From DATDEW01 sp046590205 (GTDB lineage Bacteria; Bacteroidota; Ignavibacteria; Palsa-1295): 64,000 nucleotides of DNA. The notes under the pieces are model-generated. The model searched no databases. It was not told the origin of the DNA and saw only the letters and a list, made by a program, of their open reading frames with translations. The position numbers were made by a program, and so were the translations under genes. How positions within the stretch are numbered: position 1 is the first letter of the stretch; each line of letters begins with the position of its first letter. Location: positions 1 to 64,000 of the forward strand of contig JBKJTT010000037.1 in assembly GCA_046590205.1 (NCBI GenBank), read 5' to 3'. This document shows, piece by piece, positions 16,439 to 24,978 of the stretch.

Positions 16439-18331
16439 ATGAGTAAAATAATAGGAATTGACTTAGGCACAACGAACTCCTGCGTTTCCGTGATGGAAGG
16501 TACGCAGCCAGTCGTTATTGCCAGCGCCGAAGGGGCGCGCACAACACCATCTATCGTGGCTTTCACGAAATCGGGTGAACGCCTCGTCGGTCAGGCAGCG
16601 AAGCGTCAGGCGGTAACGAATCCGCAAAACACAGTATATTCCATCAAACGTTTTATGGGTCGCCGCGCTGATGAAGTAAGCGAAGAGCAGAAGCTCGTTC
16701 CATATAAAGTAGTCGCAGGTGAAGGTAACTCCGCTCGCGTTGATATAAACGGTAAAATATATTCTCCGCCGGAAATCTCTGCAATGATCTTGCAGAAGAT
16801 GAAGCAGACGGCAGAAGATTATCTTGGGCAGAAAGTAACCGAAGCAGTTATCACTGTCCCTGCATATTTCAATGATGCACAGCGTCAGGCAACGAAGGAT
16901 GCTGGTGAGATCGCCGGACTTACCGTCCGCCGTATCATCAACGAACCAACAGCTGCGGCACTTGCCTACGGTCTTGATAAAAAAGGCATCAACGAGAAAG
17001 TCGTAGTCTATGACTTCGGCGGTGGTACGTTCGACGTATCGATCCTCGAACTTGCAGAAGGTGTTTTTGAAGTAAAATCAACCGACGGTGATACACATCT
17101 TGGCGGTGATAACATTGACTCACGTCTTGTCGAGTACTTGGCTGATGAGTTCGTGAAGTCAGACGGCGTTGATCTTCGCAAAGACCCGATGGCACTTCAA
17201 CGTTTGAAGGAAGCCGGCGAGAAAGCAAAGATCGAGCTTTCGCAGTTGATGCAGACGGAGATTAACCTCCCCTTCATCACAGCAACTGCTGACGGACCCA
17301 AGCACATGAACCTCACGTTCACTCGTGCGAAGTTTGAGCAGCTCTGCGAGGATATCTTCCAGCGCACTATCGAGCCATGCAAACGCGCAATGGCAAATGC
17401 GAAGGTTACACCGAGCGACATCGATGAAGTTATTCTTGTCGGTGGTTCGACACGTATCCCGAAAGTACAGGAGCTTGTTCGCAACTTCTTCGGCAAAGAG
17501 CCGAACAAAGGTGTGAATCCGGATGAAGTTGTTGCAGTCGGTGCAGCTATTCAGGGTGCTGTACTCACAGGCGAAGTGAAGGATGTTCTTCTTCTCGACG
17601 TAACTCCGCTTACACTCTCTATCGAGACACTCGGTGGTGTTGCAACGGCGATGATTCAGTCGAACACAACGATCCCGACTCGCAAGAGCGAGACATTCTC
17701 GACTGCTTCGGATAACCAACCGTCTGTTGAGATACATATCTTGCAGGGTGAACGTCCGATGGCAAATGATAATAAGTCGCTCGGCAGATTCCATCTCGAT
17801 GGCATCCCGCCTGCACCGCGCGGCGTACCGCAAGTTGAAGTTACCTTCGATATTGATGCGAATGGTCTCTTGAACGTAAGCGCGAAAGATAAAGCATCGG
17901 GTAAAGAACAATCTATCCGCATTACATCATCAGGTGGTCTCTCGAAAGAAGATATCGCAAAGATGAAGTCAGATGCAGATGCGAATAAAGCTGATGACTT
18001 GAAGCGTAAGGAGCAAGTGGATCTACGCAATCAAGGCGACCAGCTTGTCTTTACCTCACGCAAGCAGCTTGATGAGTTAAAAGATAAACTCAAACCCGAA
18101 GCGCAGGAAAAGATAAACGGCGCAGTGGGTGAACTTGAGAATGCACTCAAAGGCACAGACACAGCAGTTATCAAGACAGCTATCGATGTACTTAATAAGG
18201 TCTGGAGCGAAGCATCAACAGAGATGTATAAAAACGCCGAAGCCCCACCACAACAAGGCGCATCCACCGGCGGTGAAGAGCCAAAAGTAGAAAACGCCGA
18301 GTACACGGTGATGGATGATGAGAAGAAATAA
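16439..18331 (+). CDS. dnaK: Chaperone protein DnaK (Hsp70)
   Basis: A 630-residue ATP-dependent chaperone. The nucleotide-binding domain opens with IIGIDLGTTNSCVSVMEG and has VYDFGGGTFDVSILEL and VGGSTRIPKVQ; the linker DVLLLDVTPLTLSIETLGG leads into the peptide-binding domain and helical lid. The C-terminus ends TVMDDEKK. grpE and dnaJ are not adjacent, so it forms a single-gene unit, closed by the hairpin at 18356-18380. Upstream space is filled by the palindromic repeat at 16263-16379; no CIRCE element and no TGACA palindrome was seen before it. Confidence 0.97.
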   Translation: MSKIIGIDLGTTNSCVSVMEGTQPVVIASAEGARTTPSIVAFTKSGERLVGQAAKRQAVTNPQNTVYSIKRFMGRRADEVSEEQKLVPYKVVAGEGNSARVDINGKIYSPPEISAMILQKMKQTAEDYLGQKVTEAVITVPAYFNDAQRQATKDAGEIAGLTVRRIINEPTAAALAYGLDKKGINEKVVVYDFGGGTFDVSILELAEGVFEVKSTDGDTHLGGDNIDSRLVEYLADEFVKSDGVDLRKDPMALQRLKEAGEKAKIELSQLMQTEINLPFITATADGPKHMNLTFTRAKFEQLCEDIFQRTIEPCKRAMANAKVTPSDIDEVILVGGSTRIPKVQELVRNFFGKEPNKGVNPDEVVAVGAAIQGAVLTGEVKDVLLLDVTPLTLSIETLGGVATAMIQSNTTIPTRKSETFSTASDNQPSVEIHILQGERPMANDNKSLGRFHLDGIPPAPRGVPQVEVTFDIDANGLLNVSAKDKASGKEQSIRITSSGGLSKEDIAKMKSDADANKADDLKRKEQVDLRNQGDQLVFTSRKQLDELKDKLKPEAQEKINGAVGELENALKGTDTAVIKTAIDVLNKVWSEASTEMYKNAEAPPQQGASTGGEEPKVENAEYTVMDDEKK

Positions 18332-18346
18332 GCATTGCTAATTTCG

Positions 18347-18354
18347 TATCTTTG
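18347..18354 (+). promoter_or_regulatory. Candidate -7 promoter element of the exonuclease gene
   Basis: TATCTTTG fits TAnnTTTG and sits 16 bases after the dnaK stop, just before the terminator hairpin. A start site about 7 bases further on would place the hairpin in the 5' end of the exonuclease message. No clear -33 element. Confidence 0.4.
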
Positions 18355-18355
18355 T

Positions 18356-18383
18356 AGAGGGTAGTTCATAACTACCCTCTTTT
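18356..18383 (+). terminator. Rho-independent terminator of dnaK
   Basis: A perfect 11-base stem AGAGGGTAGTT / AACTACCCTCT with a 3-base loop, followed by TTTATTT. It lies 25 bases after the dnaK stop and ends 8 bases before the ATG of the exonuclease gene. Confidence 0.85.
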
Positions 18384-18387
18384 ATTT

Positions 18388-19122
18388 ATGGCAAACACGC
18401 TTGTATTTGATATAGAAACTGTCCCGCTCAACTTCGACGAATCATTCGATGACGTGCAGAAGGAATACCTCCTACGAGGACTTGACACCGAGGAAAAGAT
18501 AGAAAACCAGAAAGGTCTCGGCGGACTCAATCCCCTACTCGGGCAAGTTGTCTGCATCGGTATCTATCTGACAGAGCAGAAGCGCGGCTTCGGACTTTAT
18601 CTAGGAGATGATGACATTGAAGAAATTATCGAGCTTGACGATATGAAGATAAAGTACAAAACCTTCATGGATGAAGGCGAGATGCTCGAGCACTTCTGGA
18701 AAGGTCTCACTGCCGATAACTATTCTGCGTATGTCAGCTTCAACGGTCGCGGGTTTGACTGCCCGTTCCTTATGCTCCGCTCTGCGGCACTTGGCATTCG
18801 TCCGAGTGTAAACCTCATGGGCGGCACTCGGTGGAAGTTCACCGTCGGCGGTAACAACCGCGAGGTTGAGCATATTGATCTCCTTGATAAGTTAACCTAC
18901 AGCTCCGGCTTTGATAAAGCAGGCGCAACACGCAAATTCAATCTTGATTTTTATACGAAGGTATTTGGTGTACCCTCGCCAAAGTCTGGTGGCATCACCG
19001 GACATGAAGTCCCACAGTTTTATGCTGAAGGCAGAATGCGTGAGATAGTGGAGTACTGCTTACGCGATGTCCGCTCGACAAGTGACCTTTACGAGAAATG
19101 GTGCGAGCTTTTGAAGTTCTAG
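18388..19122 (+). CDS. Predicted 3'-5' exonuclease (DEDD, PolB-exonuclease-like)
   Basis: A 244-residue protein with the three exonuclease blocks of the DnaQ/PolB superfamily: Exo I FDIETVPLN near the N-terminus, Exo II with YVSFNGRGFDCPFL in the middle, and Exo III EYCLRDVRSTSDLY near the end, which give the acidic residues for two-metal catalysis. It is the free-standing PolB-exonuclease-like family, not a polymerase. The ATG follows the dnaK terminator closely with no Shine-Dalgarno site. Substrate unknown; a DNA repair or RNA-processing role is inferred. Confidence 0.85.
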   Translation: MANTLVFDIETVPLNFDESFDDVQKEYLLRGLDTEEKIENQKGLGGLNPLLGQVVCIGIYLTEQKRGFGLYLGDDDIEEIIELDDMKIKYKTFMDEGEMLEHFWKGLTADNYSAYVSFNGRGFDCPFLMLRSAALGIRPSVNLMGGTRWKFTVGGNNREVEHIDLLDKLTYSSGFDKAGATRKFNLDFYTKVFGVPSPKSGGITGHEVPQFYAEGRMREIVEYCLRDVRSTSDLYEKWCELLKF

Positions 19123-19205
19123 TTGTTTTAAAATTATAGGGTAATGATTTATGACCAAATTGTTGGGCTAATTATGGTGTCTTATGTATATACTAGTCAA
19201 TACAT

Positions 19206-19877
19206 ATGAAGACTAACTACATATCCAATCTTTTACAGATATCCCTAATTCTTATAGGTTTATCTAGCTGTGTAACGACTTCAGATAATACTCAGCCATT
19301 TGCCATTGACACCGCAAACTTACATAGTTTTAAGAAAATAGATTTTTCATTTTCTGCTTCTGCGGTCAGCCAACATCAGTTTGTCACCCCAATACAGTTG
19401 GACACATCTGTTCTAACCATATTTCTCAACACGGATGGCAAGGGAGATTGTTTTTGGACCGACTCAAACAGTGCCATTATATTCCGGAATGATACGAGTT
19501 ACTATCGTGGTTCTGAAATCCTTGCTCAACGAGACTTTGTAAGTCTTTATCCCTCCAAAAATGGGACTACAATAGATTCAGGATGCTATACCTTCCATCT
19601 TGCTAGTGAATTTGTTTCACAACATTATCATGAATTTAAAGACCGTGGGATTTTATTCAAATTTCGCTCTCTAAAGTTAGTATCAATGGACAGCACAACA
19701 GCACTGTACTCAGCATTCGGGGATGAATTGAGGGATATAATTAAAGATGTTCAAGATACAAGTTACGATAAATATACAAATTCTATGCGCCCCCCATTCA
19801 ATGCAGATTACAAACTGACAACAATATTATGGGACAAAGTCCCTACGCCAAACCTCACTATTCGGTTAAGGAAATAA
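19206..19877 (+). CDS. Predicted lipoprotein of unknown function
   Basis: A 223-residue protein with a lipoprotein signal ending in GLSSC (lipidated Cys near residue 22). The rest is mostly beta/loop, with no recognised domain and no T9SS tail. Its base composition is visibly more AT-rich than the flanking exonuclease and lolE-like genes, which suggests a separate origin. No operon partner: about 125 bases follow before the lolE-like gene. Function unknown. Confidence 0.7.
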   Translation: MKTNYISNLLQISLILIGLSSCVTTSDNTQPFAIDTANLHSFKKIDFSFSASAVSQHQFVTPIQLDTSVLTIFLNTDGKGDCFWTDSNSAIIFRNDTSYYRGSEILAQRDFVSLYPSKNGTTIDSGCYTFHLASEFVSQHYHEFKDRGILFKFRSLKLVSMDSTTALYSAFGDELRDIIKDVQDTSYDKYTNSMRPPFNADYKLTTILWDKVPTPNLTIRLRK

Positions 19878-20002
19878 ATTTGTTTCTACCAGATACAGCT
19901 TCAACACGGCTTATCCTTAAAAGCAATAAAATTTTCTATTACGATTTAGGACTTCTTTATATGGGTTTGTGTTACCCTTATGAATTTTTGCAATAACTTT
20001 CT

Positions 20003-21247
20003 ATCAAATACCCATTTTACATAGCAAACCGCTACCTCCGCTCACGCAAGGATAACTCGTCGAAGACGGGGCGACGTTTCGTCTCCTTCGTTACGTGGAT
20101 CTCTATAGGCGGCGTAGCTCTTGGCACAGCAACGCTCATCGTTGCGCTCTCTATCCTTGCAGGGTTCGAGAAAACATTAACGAACAATATCGTCGGCTAC
20201 ACTGCACATGCCGAACTACTTTCTTACAATGCAAAAGGTTTTCCTGACTACGAAAGCACGAGAGCATACCTCAAAAGCAATGTCACAGAAATAAACAAGC
20301 TCTCCCCTTTTGTTGCAAGTGAGATTGTTTTGCGTTCATCGAAAGGAATCACTGGGCTTATCCTTAAAGGCGTTGAGCCGAATGATTCACTTGCTGTCGC
20401 TCTTCGGAAAATCGTTAAAGGAACTGCTGTAAGTTCGCAAGGCGATACGTTACCGCCGATAATTATATCAAGCGGCATTGCAAAAGAGCTTGGCACAGAT
20501 GTCGGGAAATCAGTCATCGCATTTCGTTTTCATCAAGGGATGAAATCACGCGAAGACCTGCTTGAGAACTTGCATAAGTTCAGAGTCGTCGGTATTTATG
20601 AAACAGGCATGACGGAGTATGACAATACTCTTGCCTATACAACGCTTGCAAGCGCGCAGGACTTTTTGCATTACACACCAAAGCGAGCAACGGGGTTTTC
20701 TGTTCTTGGCAATGACATCAACGGCTCACGTGAACTCACCGAAAAGATAAATCGTACCCTCCGCTATCCTTACTACGCGACGAGCGTCTATGATATTTAT
20801 CAGACCATCTTTGCATGGATTGAGCTCCAAAAGAAACCGATACCGATAGTTCTCGGGCTTATCATTATTGTAGCTGCATTTAATATTATCTCGACGCTTC
20901 TTATTATGGTCATCGAGAAGACGCGCTCTGTTGGAGTCTTGAAGACCATCGGTGCATCGAATACAGGTGTAGCACAGATATTTCTGACCGAAGGACTTGC
21001 TATCTCTCTCGTCGGTGTAATCGTCGGTAATGCACTTGGCTTTGTTATTTGTTTTATTCAAGAACATTACCAAGTCTTCAAACTTAAGAGCGATATTTAT
21101 TTTATGTCAAGCGTACCAATCTCAATCGAGTGGCAGCACTATGCTATTGTCTCCGGGATAACTATTATAATCTCGCTTGCAGCGACGCTCATCCCGGCGC
21201 GCATCGCAAGCCGCATCCTTCCACTCAAAGCATTGAAGTTCGGATGA
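20003..21247 (+). CDS. LolC/LolE-type lipoprotein-releasing ABC transporter permease (MacB/FtsX family), non-AUG start
   Basis: The family N-terminus PFYIANRYLRSRKDNSSKTG followed by FVTWISIGGVALGTATLIVA is encoded upstream of the first ATG/GTG/TTG codon in frame (TTG 20330). Only CTT, TCT and ATC follow the stop at 19994-19996, so ATC 20003 is the most likely start, giving 414 residues, the usual LolC/E length. The C-terminal FtsX core is intact (VLGLIIIVAAFNIISTLLIM, EKTRSVGVLKTIGAS, two more membrane segments, ending PLKALKFG). With LolD ATPase, such proteins extract lipoproteins from the inner membrane. Its stop overlaps the mutT ATG. Confidence 0.85.
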   Translation: MKYPFYIANRYLRSRKDNSSKTGRRFVSFVTWISIGGVALGTATLIVALSILAGFEKTLTNNIVGYTAHAELLSYNAKGFPDYESTRAYLKSNVTEINKLSPFVASEIVLRSSKGITGLILKGVEPNDSLAVALRKIVKGTAVSSQGDTLPPIIISSGIAKELGTDVGKSVIAFRFHQGMKSREDLLENLHKFRVVGIYETGMTEYDNTLAYTTLASAQDFLHYTPKRATGFSVLGNDINGSRELTEKINRTLRYPYYATSVYDIYQTIFAWIELQKKPIPIVLGLIIIVAAFNIISTLLIMVIEKTRSVGVLKTIGASNTGVAQIFLTEGLAISLVGVIVGNALGFVICFIQEHYQVFKLKSDIYFMSSVPISIEWQHYAIVSGITIIISLAATLIPARIASRILPLKALKFG

Positions 21248-21648
21248 GCGTGATAAAAGTTGTGACGGGGCTTGTCATGCGTGAGGGTGCTGTCATGATG
21301 TGTCAACGCAGAGAAGATAAATATCTCGGTTTGCATTGGGAATTTCCAGGCGGAAAAGTTGAAGACGGCGAAACGCTCGAAGAAGCATTACAACGTGAAC
21401 TACGTGAAGAACTTGAGATAGAGGCGACAGAATATAGAGAGTGGTTTCAAGACGTGATGAGCTACTCCAACGGACATACCTACGACGTAACATTCTTTGT
21501 TATCAGTGGTTTTTCAGGGGAGCCCGTCAATACAGAATTCGCTGATATTATGTGGGTCACGCCGGAAGTAATACCGACGCTTCTTCACCTTGCCGGCAAT
21601 ACGAACACGATAGCGAAGTTACAACTCGAAGGTTTTCCAACGAAGTGA
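21244..21648 (+). CDS. mutT: NUDIX hydrolase, MutT-like (8-oxo-dGTP diphosphatase)
   Basis: ATG 21244 overlaps the previous stop (ATGA) and gives 134 residues of normal MutT length. The NUDIX box reads GGKVEDGETLEEALQRELRE then ELEI, matching GX5EX7REUXEEXGU with the last Gly replaced. The tail with TEFADIMWVTPEVIP fits the MutT/(d)NTP group. It should hydrolyse 8-oxo-dGTP to keep it out of DNA. Next-door mutY and ogg2 make the assignment to oxidised-guanine clearance much stronger than the NUDIX box alone. Confidence 0.85.
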   Translation: MSVIKVVTGLVMREGAVMMCQRREDKYLGLHWEFPGGKVEDGETLEEALQRELREELEIEATEYREWFQDVMSYSNGHTYDVTFFVISGFSGEPVNTEFADIMWVTPEVIPTLLHLAGNTNTIAKLQLEGFPTK

Positions 21649-22565
21649 AACTCAGTCTGACAGATAAAAAGCGGCTACTAAAAGCGCGGCGGACACTTCT
21701 TACATGGTTTGCGAAGAACGGACGTTCGTTCTTTTGGCGGCGCAAGGAGCGCGATCCGTATATAGTCCTCGTCGCAGAACTCATGCTTCAGCAAACACAA
21801 GCATCGCGAGTTGATGAATACTTGCCGAAATTCTTAGACCGCTTCCCTACTATCAATCATCTTGCAAAAGCAAATACATCTGATGTAATAAAGATGTGGC
21901 AGGGACTTGGATATAATCGACGAGCATTAAACTTGCAAAAAGCAGCACAGCAAGTCATTAACGAACATCACGGCATCTTCCCTTCCGATGAGAGGTCGTT
22001 ACTCTCGCTCCCTGGTGTCGGGCTTTACACAGCACGAGCATTGCAAGCATTTTCATTCCGCATGGATGTATCGGTCGTAGATGTAAATATAGAGCGAGTC
22101 ATCTCACGGCTGACAAAGAAGATGAAATCGCCTTCGGATATGATTGCGATGAATGACGTTCATACGATTAACGAAGCTATCTTGCCGAAAGGTAAATCAG
22201 AGCAATGGCATGAAGCACTAATGGATCTTGGCGCAACAATATGCAAGAAGAATCCGAAGTGTGATATATGTCCTCTACAAAAGAATTGTGCATCGTACAC
22301 TACTCTCTCAAAACATGAAGCGACAGCTACACCGAAGAAGTCAAATGAAAAGCAATACTTCGGCTCACCAAAACGTATCTGGCGTGGAAGAGTATTAAAA
22401 CATATCTCATCAGCAGATAAAACCACAACTAAAGAAATTCTGAACGCAATCAAAAGCTACTCAACCGATTCAAAGGAATTTGAGGTATTCATTGATGTAG
22501 TGATTGGCGACCTCATCAATGACGGATTTATTACAAAGAGCGGAAGGAGTATCTCACTTCGATGA
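21645..22565 (+). CDS. mutY: Adenine DNA glycosylase MutY (short form)
   Basis: GTG 21645 overlaps the mutT stop (GTGA), giving 306 residues. Catalytic Glu45 lies in VAELMLQQTQASRV; the helix-hairpin-helix LPGVGLYTARALQ is followed by VVDVNIERV with catalytic Asp146. The 4Fe-4S site is CKKNPKCDICPLQKNC, spacing Cx5Cx2Cx5C, one residue shorter than the usual Cx6 first gap. MutY removes adenine mispaired with 8-oxoguanine. The C-terminal part (KRIWRGRVLKHI..., VIGDLINDGFITKSG) looks like a winged helix rather than the NUDIX-like 8-oxoG-recognition domain of E. coli MutY. Confidence 0.9.
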   Translation: MKLSLTDKKRLLKARRTLLTWFAKNGRSFFWRRKERDPYIVLVAELMLQQTQASRVDEYLPKFLDRFPTINHLAKANTSDVIKMWQGLGYNRRALNLQKAAQQVINEHHGIFPSDERSLLSLPGVGLYTARALQAFSFRMDVSVVDVNIERVISRLTKKMKSPSDMIAMNDVHTINEAILPKGKSEQWHEALMDLGATICKKNPKCDICPLQKNCASYTTLSKHEATATPKKSNEKQYFGSPKRIWRGRVLKHISSADKTTTKEILNAIKSYSTDSKEFEVFIDVVIGDLINDGFITKSGRSISLR

Positions 22566-23185
22566 AACAACTTCCCGAACCGTGGCTGACTACCTACAAG
22601 GAACGTCGCGATGCAATTCATACCCGACTCGAAGATTTTCGCAATGTACCAAAGTCCGAGTACTTTTATGAGCTCATCTTTTGCATCCTCACGCCGCAAT
22701 CGCATCAAAAAAATGCGGAGCAAGTCATTCAAAAGCTAAAGGCAGATAATTTCTTTGATGAAGGTTTCGATCCTACAAGCTATCTCCGCGACCCTCTACA
22801 CTACATCCGCTTTCACAACGTAAAAGCAAAACGCTTGCTTGCTATCCGGCAGATATATCCTATAATAGAAACAACACTCTCCACTATTACAGATTCATCA
22901 GCTCTTCGTGATACGATAGTAAATCTAGTACCTGGCTTTGGATTAAAAGAGGGTGCACACTTCTTACGCAACATCGGTCACCTCGATAATGCCATCCTCG
23001 ACCGCCATATCTTCAAACATTTGCTTCGACTTGAGGTGATTGACGAAATCCCGAAATCTCTTTCAGCAAAAACGTACTACGAAATTGAAAAGAAATGGAA
23101 GGTGTATGCGAAGGAGATAGGAATACCGATGGACGAGCTTGACCTGCTCTTTTGGAGTATGGAGACCGGTGAGATAAAAAAGTGA
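22562..23185 (+). CDS. 8-oxoguanine DNA glycosylase/AP lyase, Ogg2 type
   Basis: A 207-residue helix-hairpin-helix glycosylase. Ogg2 features are visible: ELIFCILTPQSHQKNAEQVI near the start, the HhH PGFGLKEGAHFLRNIGH with catalytic Lys129, AILDRHIF with Asp147, and the C-terminal motif ELDLLFWSMETGEIKK ending in lysine, which in archaeal Ogg2 contributes to 8-oxoG recognition. It excises 8-oxoguanine opposite cytosine and nicks the strand. Start ATG overlaps the mutY stop (ATGA). Ogg2 is mainly archaeal with scattered bacterial examples; here it takes the place of Fpg/MutM. Confidence 0.87.
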   Translation: MKQLPEPWLTTYKERRDAIHTRLEDFRNVPKSEYFYELIFCILTPQSHQKNAEQVIQKLKADNFFDEGFDPTSYLRDPLHYIRFHNVKAKRLLAIRQIYPIIETTLSTITDSSALRDTIVNLVPGFGLKEGAHFLRNIGHLDNAILDRHIFKHLLRLEVIDEIPKSLSAKTYYEIEKKWKVYAKEIGIPMDELDLLFWSMETGEIKK

Positions 23186-23220
23186 GGAGTCCGCATCCGC
23201 GAACTCCCCACACGTAATAA

Positions 23221-24501
23221 TTACATAGACTTCAAGAATTCTTTGTTGCTTCTTGTGCCACGCATTTTCTCCAAGAGGAATTCCATCGCCTCGACAGGAT
23301 TCATCTCCGCAAGTATCTTGCGTAGGATATAAATACGGTTAAGATCATCTGCCGAAAGAAGAAGCTCTTCTTTGCGTGTACCCGATGTGAGTACGTTGAT
23401 CGCAGGGAAGATACGGCGGTCAGAGAGTTTGCGCTCTAGCACAATTTCCATATTGCCTGTACCCTTAAACTCTTCAAAGATAACTTCGTCCATACGTGAA
23501 CCAGTATCAATGAGAGCTGTTGCAATGATTGTCAGCGAGCCGCCTTCTTCGATGTTACGCGCTGCGCCAAAGAAACGCTTCGGCTTATGAAGTGCATTCG
23601 CATCAACACCACCCGAAAGAATCTTTCCTGAATGAGGAATGACAGTATTATGTGCACGAGCAAGACGAGTAATAGAATCAAGCAGAATTACTACATCATG
23701 CTTTGCTTCGGTCAAGCGCTTTGCTTTTTCGATAGCCATATCAGCAACCTGTACGTGACGCTCCGGTGGTTCGTCGAATGTCGAGGCAATAACCTCGGCA
23801 CGTACCGAACGCTGCATATCAGTCACTTCTTCAGGACGTTCGTCAATAAGTAGAACAATAAGTTTTACTTCTGGATGATTACGAGCTATCGAGTTCGCAA
23901 TTTTCTGGAGGATAACTGTCTTACCTGATTTCGGCTGCGCTACGATAAGTCCGCGCTGACCTTTACCAATCGGGCTGACAATATCCATGATACGCATCGA
24001 GTACTCGCCGGGCGATGTCTCAAGTACGAGATGCTTGTTCGCATAAAGCGGTGTAAGATTATCGAAGAGAGCACGGTCGCGTGTTGTCTCTGATGGAAGA
24101 TAATTAACTCTGTCAACTCGTGTGAGTGCAAAGAAACGCTCCGAATCTTTCGGCGGACGAACCGCACCTTCGACCGTATCACCTGTGCGAAGATTAAATT
24201 TCTTTACTTGCGAAGGAGATACGTAAATATCGTCGGGAGATGGGAGGTAGTTATAATCGGGAGAGCGAAGGAAGCCGAAACCATCAGGAAGCAGTTCAAG
24301 GACACCGGAGGCGAGATTCACATTGTCTTCGTCGCGTCCGTTCTGTCCGCGCTTTGTCAGCGCTTCTGCTTCGAGGATTCGGAAGATGAGGTCTTGCTTG
24401 CGGAGCTCCTGAAAGCCGTCGATGCCGAGCTTTTTGGCAATATCATTAAGCTCGACGATCTTCTTCGCTTTTAAATCATTGGCATTATAGAGTGTAGCCA
24501 T
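23221..24501 (-). CDS. rho: Transcription termination factor Rho
   Basis: A 426-residue RNA-dependent hexameric ATPase. The N-terminal Rho_N domain (IVELNDIAKKLGIDGFQELR) is followed by the cold-shock RNA-binding fold (GVLELLPDGFGFLRSPDYNY), then Walker A QPKSGKTVILQKI, Walker B VILLDSITRLAR and the Q-loop region. It lacks the long basic N-terminal insert found in many Bacteroidota Rho proteins. A perfect Bacteroidota-type promoter lies 165-196 bases upstream, leaving a leader of about 158 bases that could serve autoregulation, as known for rho in other bacteria. Confidence 0.97.
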   Translation of the reverse strand: MATLYNANDLKAKKIVELNDIAKKLGIDGFQELRKQDLIFRILEAEALTKRGQNGRDEDNVNLASGVLELLPDGFGFLRSPDYNYLPSPDDIYVSPSQVKKFNLRTGDTVEGAVRPPKDSERFFALTRVDRVNYLPSETTRDRALFDNLTPLYANKHLVLETSPGEYSMRIMDIVSPIGKGQRGLIVAQPKSGKTVILQKIANSIARNHPEVKLIVLLIDERPEEVTDMQRSVRAEVIASTFDEPPERHVQVADMAIEKAKRLTEAKHDVVILLDSITRLARAHNTVIPHSGKILSGGVDANALHKPKRFFGAARNIEEGGSLTIIATALIDTGSRMDEVIFEEFKGTGNMEIVLERKLSDRRIFPAINVLTSGTRKEELLLSADDLNRIYILRKILAEMNPVEAMEFLLEKMRGTRSNKEFLKSM

Positions 24502-24659
24502 TCGTGGTTGTTAACGTTCGGTAAAAAAAGTGAAATAACAGTGAAAATAAAGGCAGTCCTCGTTTAGATTCGGGCTTTACGTGGAAGTAAATAATTGATC
24601 CTTCTAAAGGAAAAAACCGAAACGCCCAATCGTTGAAATATGCGGGATGTGCCTGTAAG
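24502..24659 (-). other. Long rho 5' leader
   Basis: About 158 bases between the predicted start site (near 24659) and the rho ATG. It holds no open reading frame of interest. It is relatively C-rich in places and has no strong hairpin, which is compatible with Rho-dependent autogenous attenuation; this role is inference only. Confidence 0.4.
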
Positions 24660-24665
24660 GTTCTG

Positions 24666-24697
24666 CAAATATACGGAATATATTTGTCAGATGCAAA
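24666..24697 (-). promoter_or_regulatory. Bacteroidota-type promoter of rho
   Basis: On the minus strand TTTG (24697-24694), exactly 20 bases, then TATATTTG (24673-24666): a perfect match to the -33/-7 consensus TTTG-N19-21-TAnnTTTG. Confidence 0.75.
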
Positions 24698-24747
24698 TCT
24701 AAAACGAAAATGCTGGCATACCAGTTGCAGAAATATACCATAAAAAA

Positions 24748-24857
24748 TCCCCCTCCGCAAACGCGGAGGGTTTACGACTCTTGTTTCCCCTCCACAAATG
24801 TGGAGAGGGTTAGGGGGTTGCACTCTTGCTCCCTTCTCCCTTGCAGGGAGAAGGGCT
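24748..24857. repeat. Cluster of three G/C-rich hairpins
   Basis: CCCTCCGC-AAAC-GCGGAGGG (24751-24770), CCCTCCACA-AATG-TGGAGAGGG (24787-24809) and CCCTTCTCCC-TTGC-AGGGAGAAGGG (24831-24855) follow each other in the space between rho and a lipoprotein gene. Each type is a common scattered hairpin in environmental genomes; a relative of the first is at 60554-60577. The remaining 120 bases up to the lipoprotein gene show nothing recognisable. Confidence 0.8.
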
Positions 24858-24978
24858 GGGGTCGAAGATTCGCCGTGACGAGGTGGCTCTTTGAATCTGA
24901 AATTTCTTTGTCTATACTACCTGAACTTATATCTCGTTAAGCGGCGTTCTTTTACGTCTTCATAATGTACGTATATCA

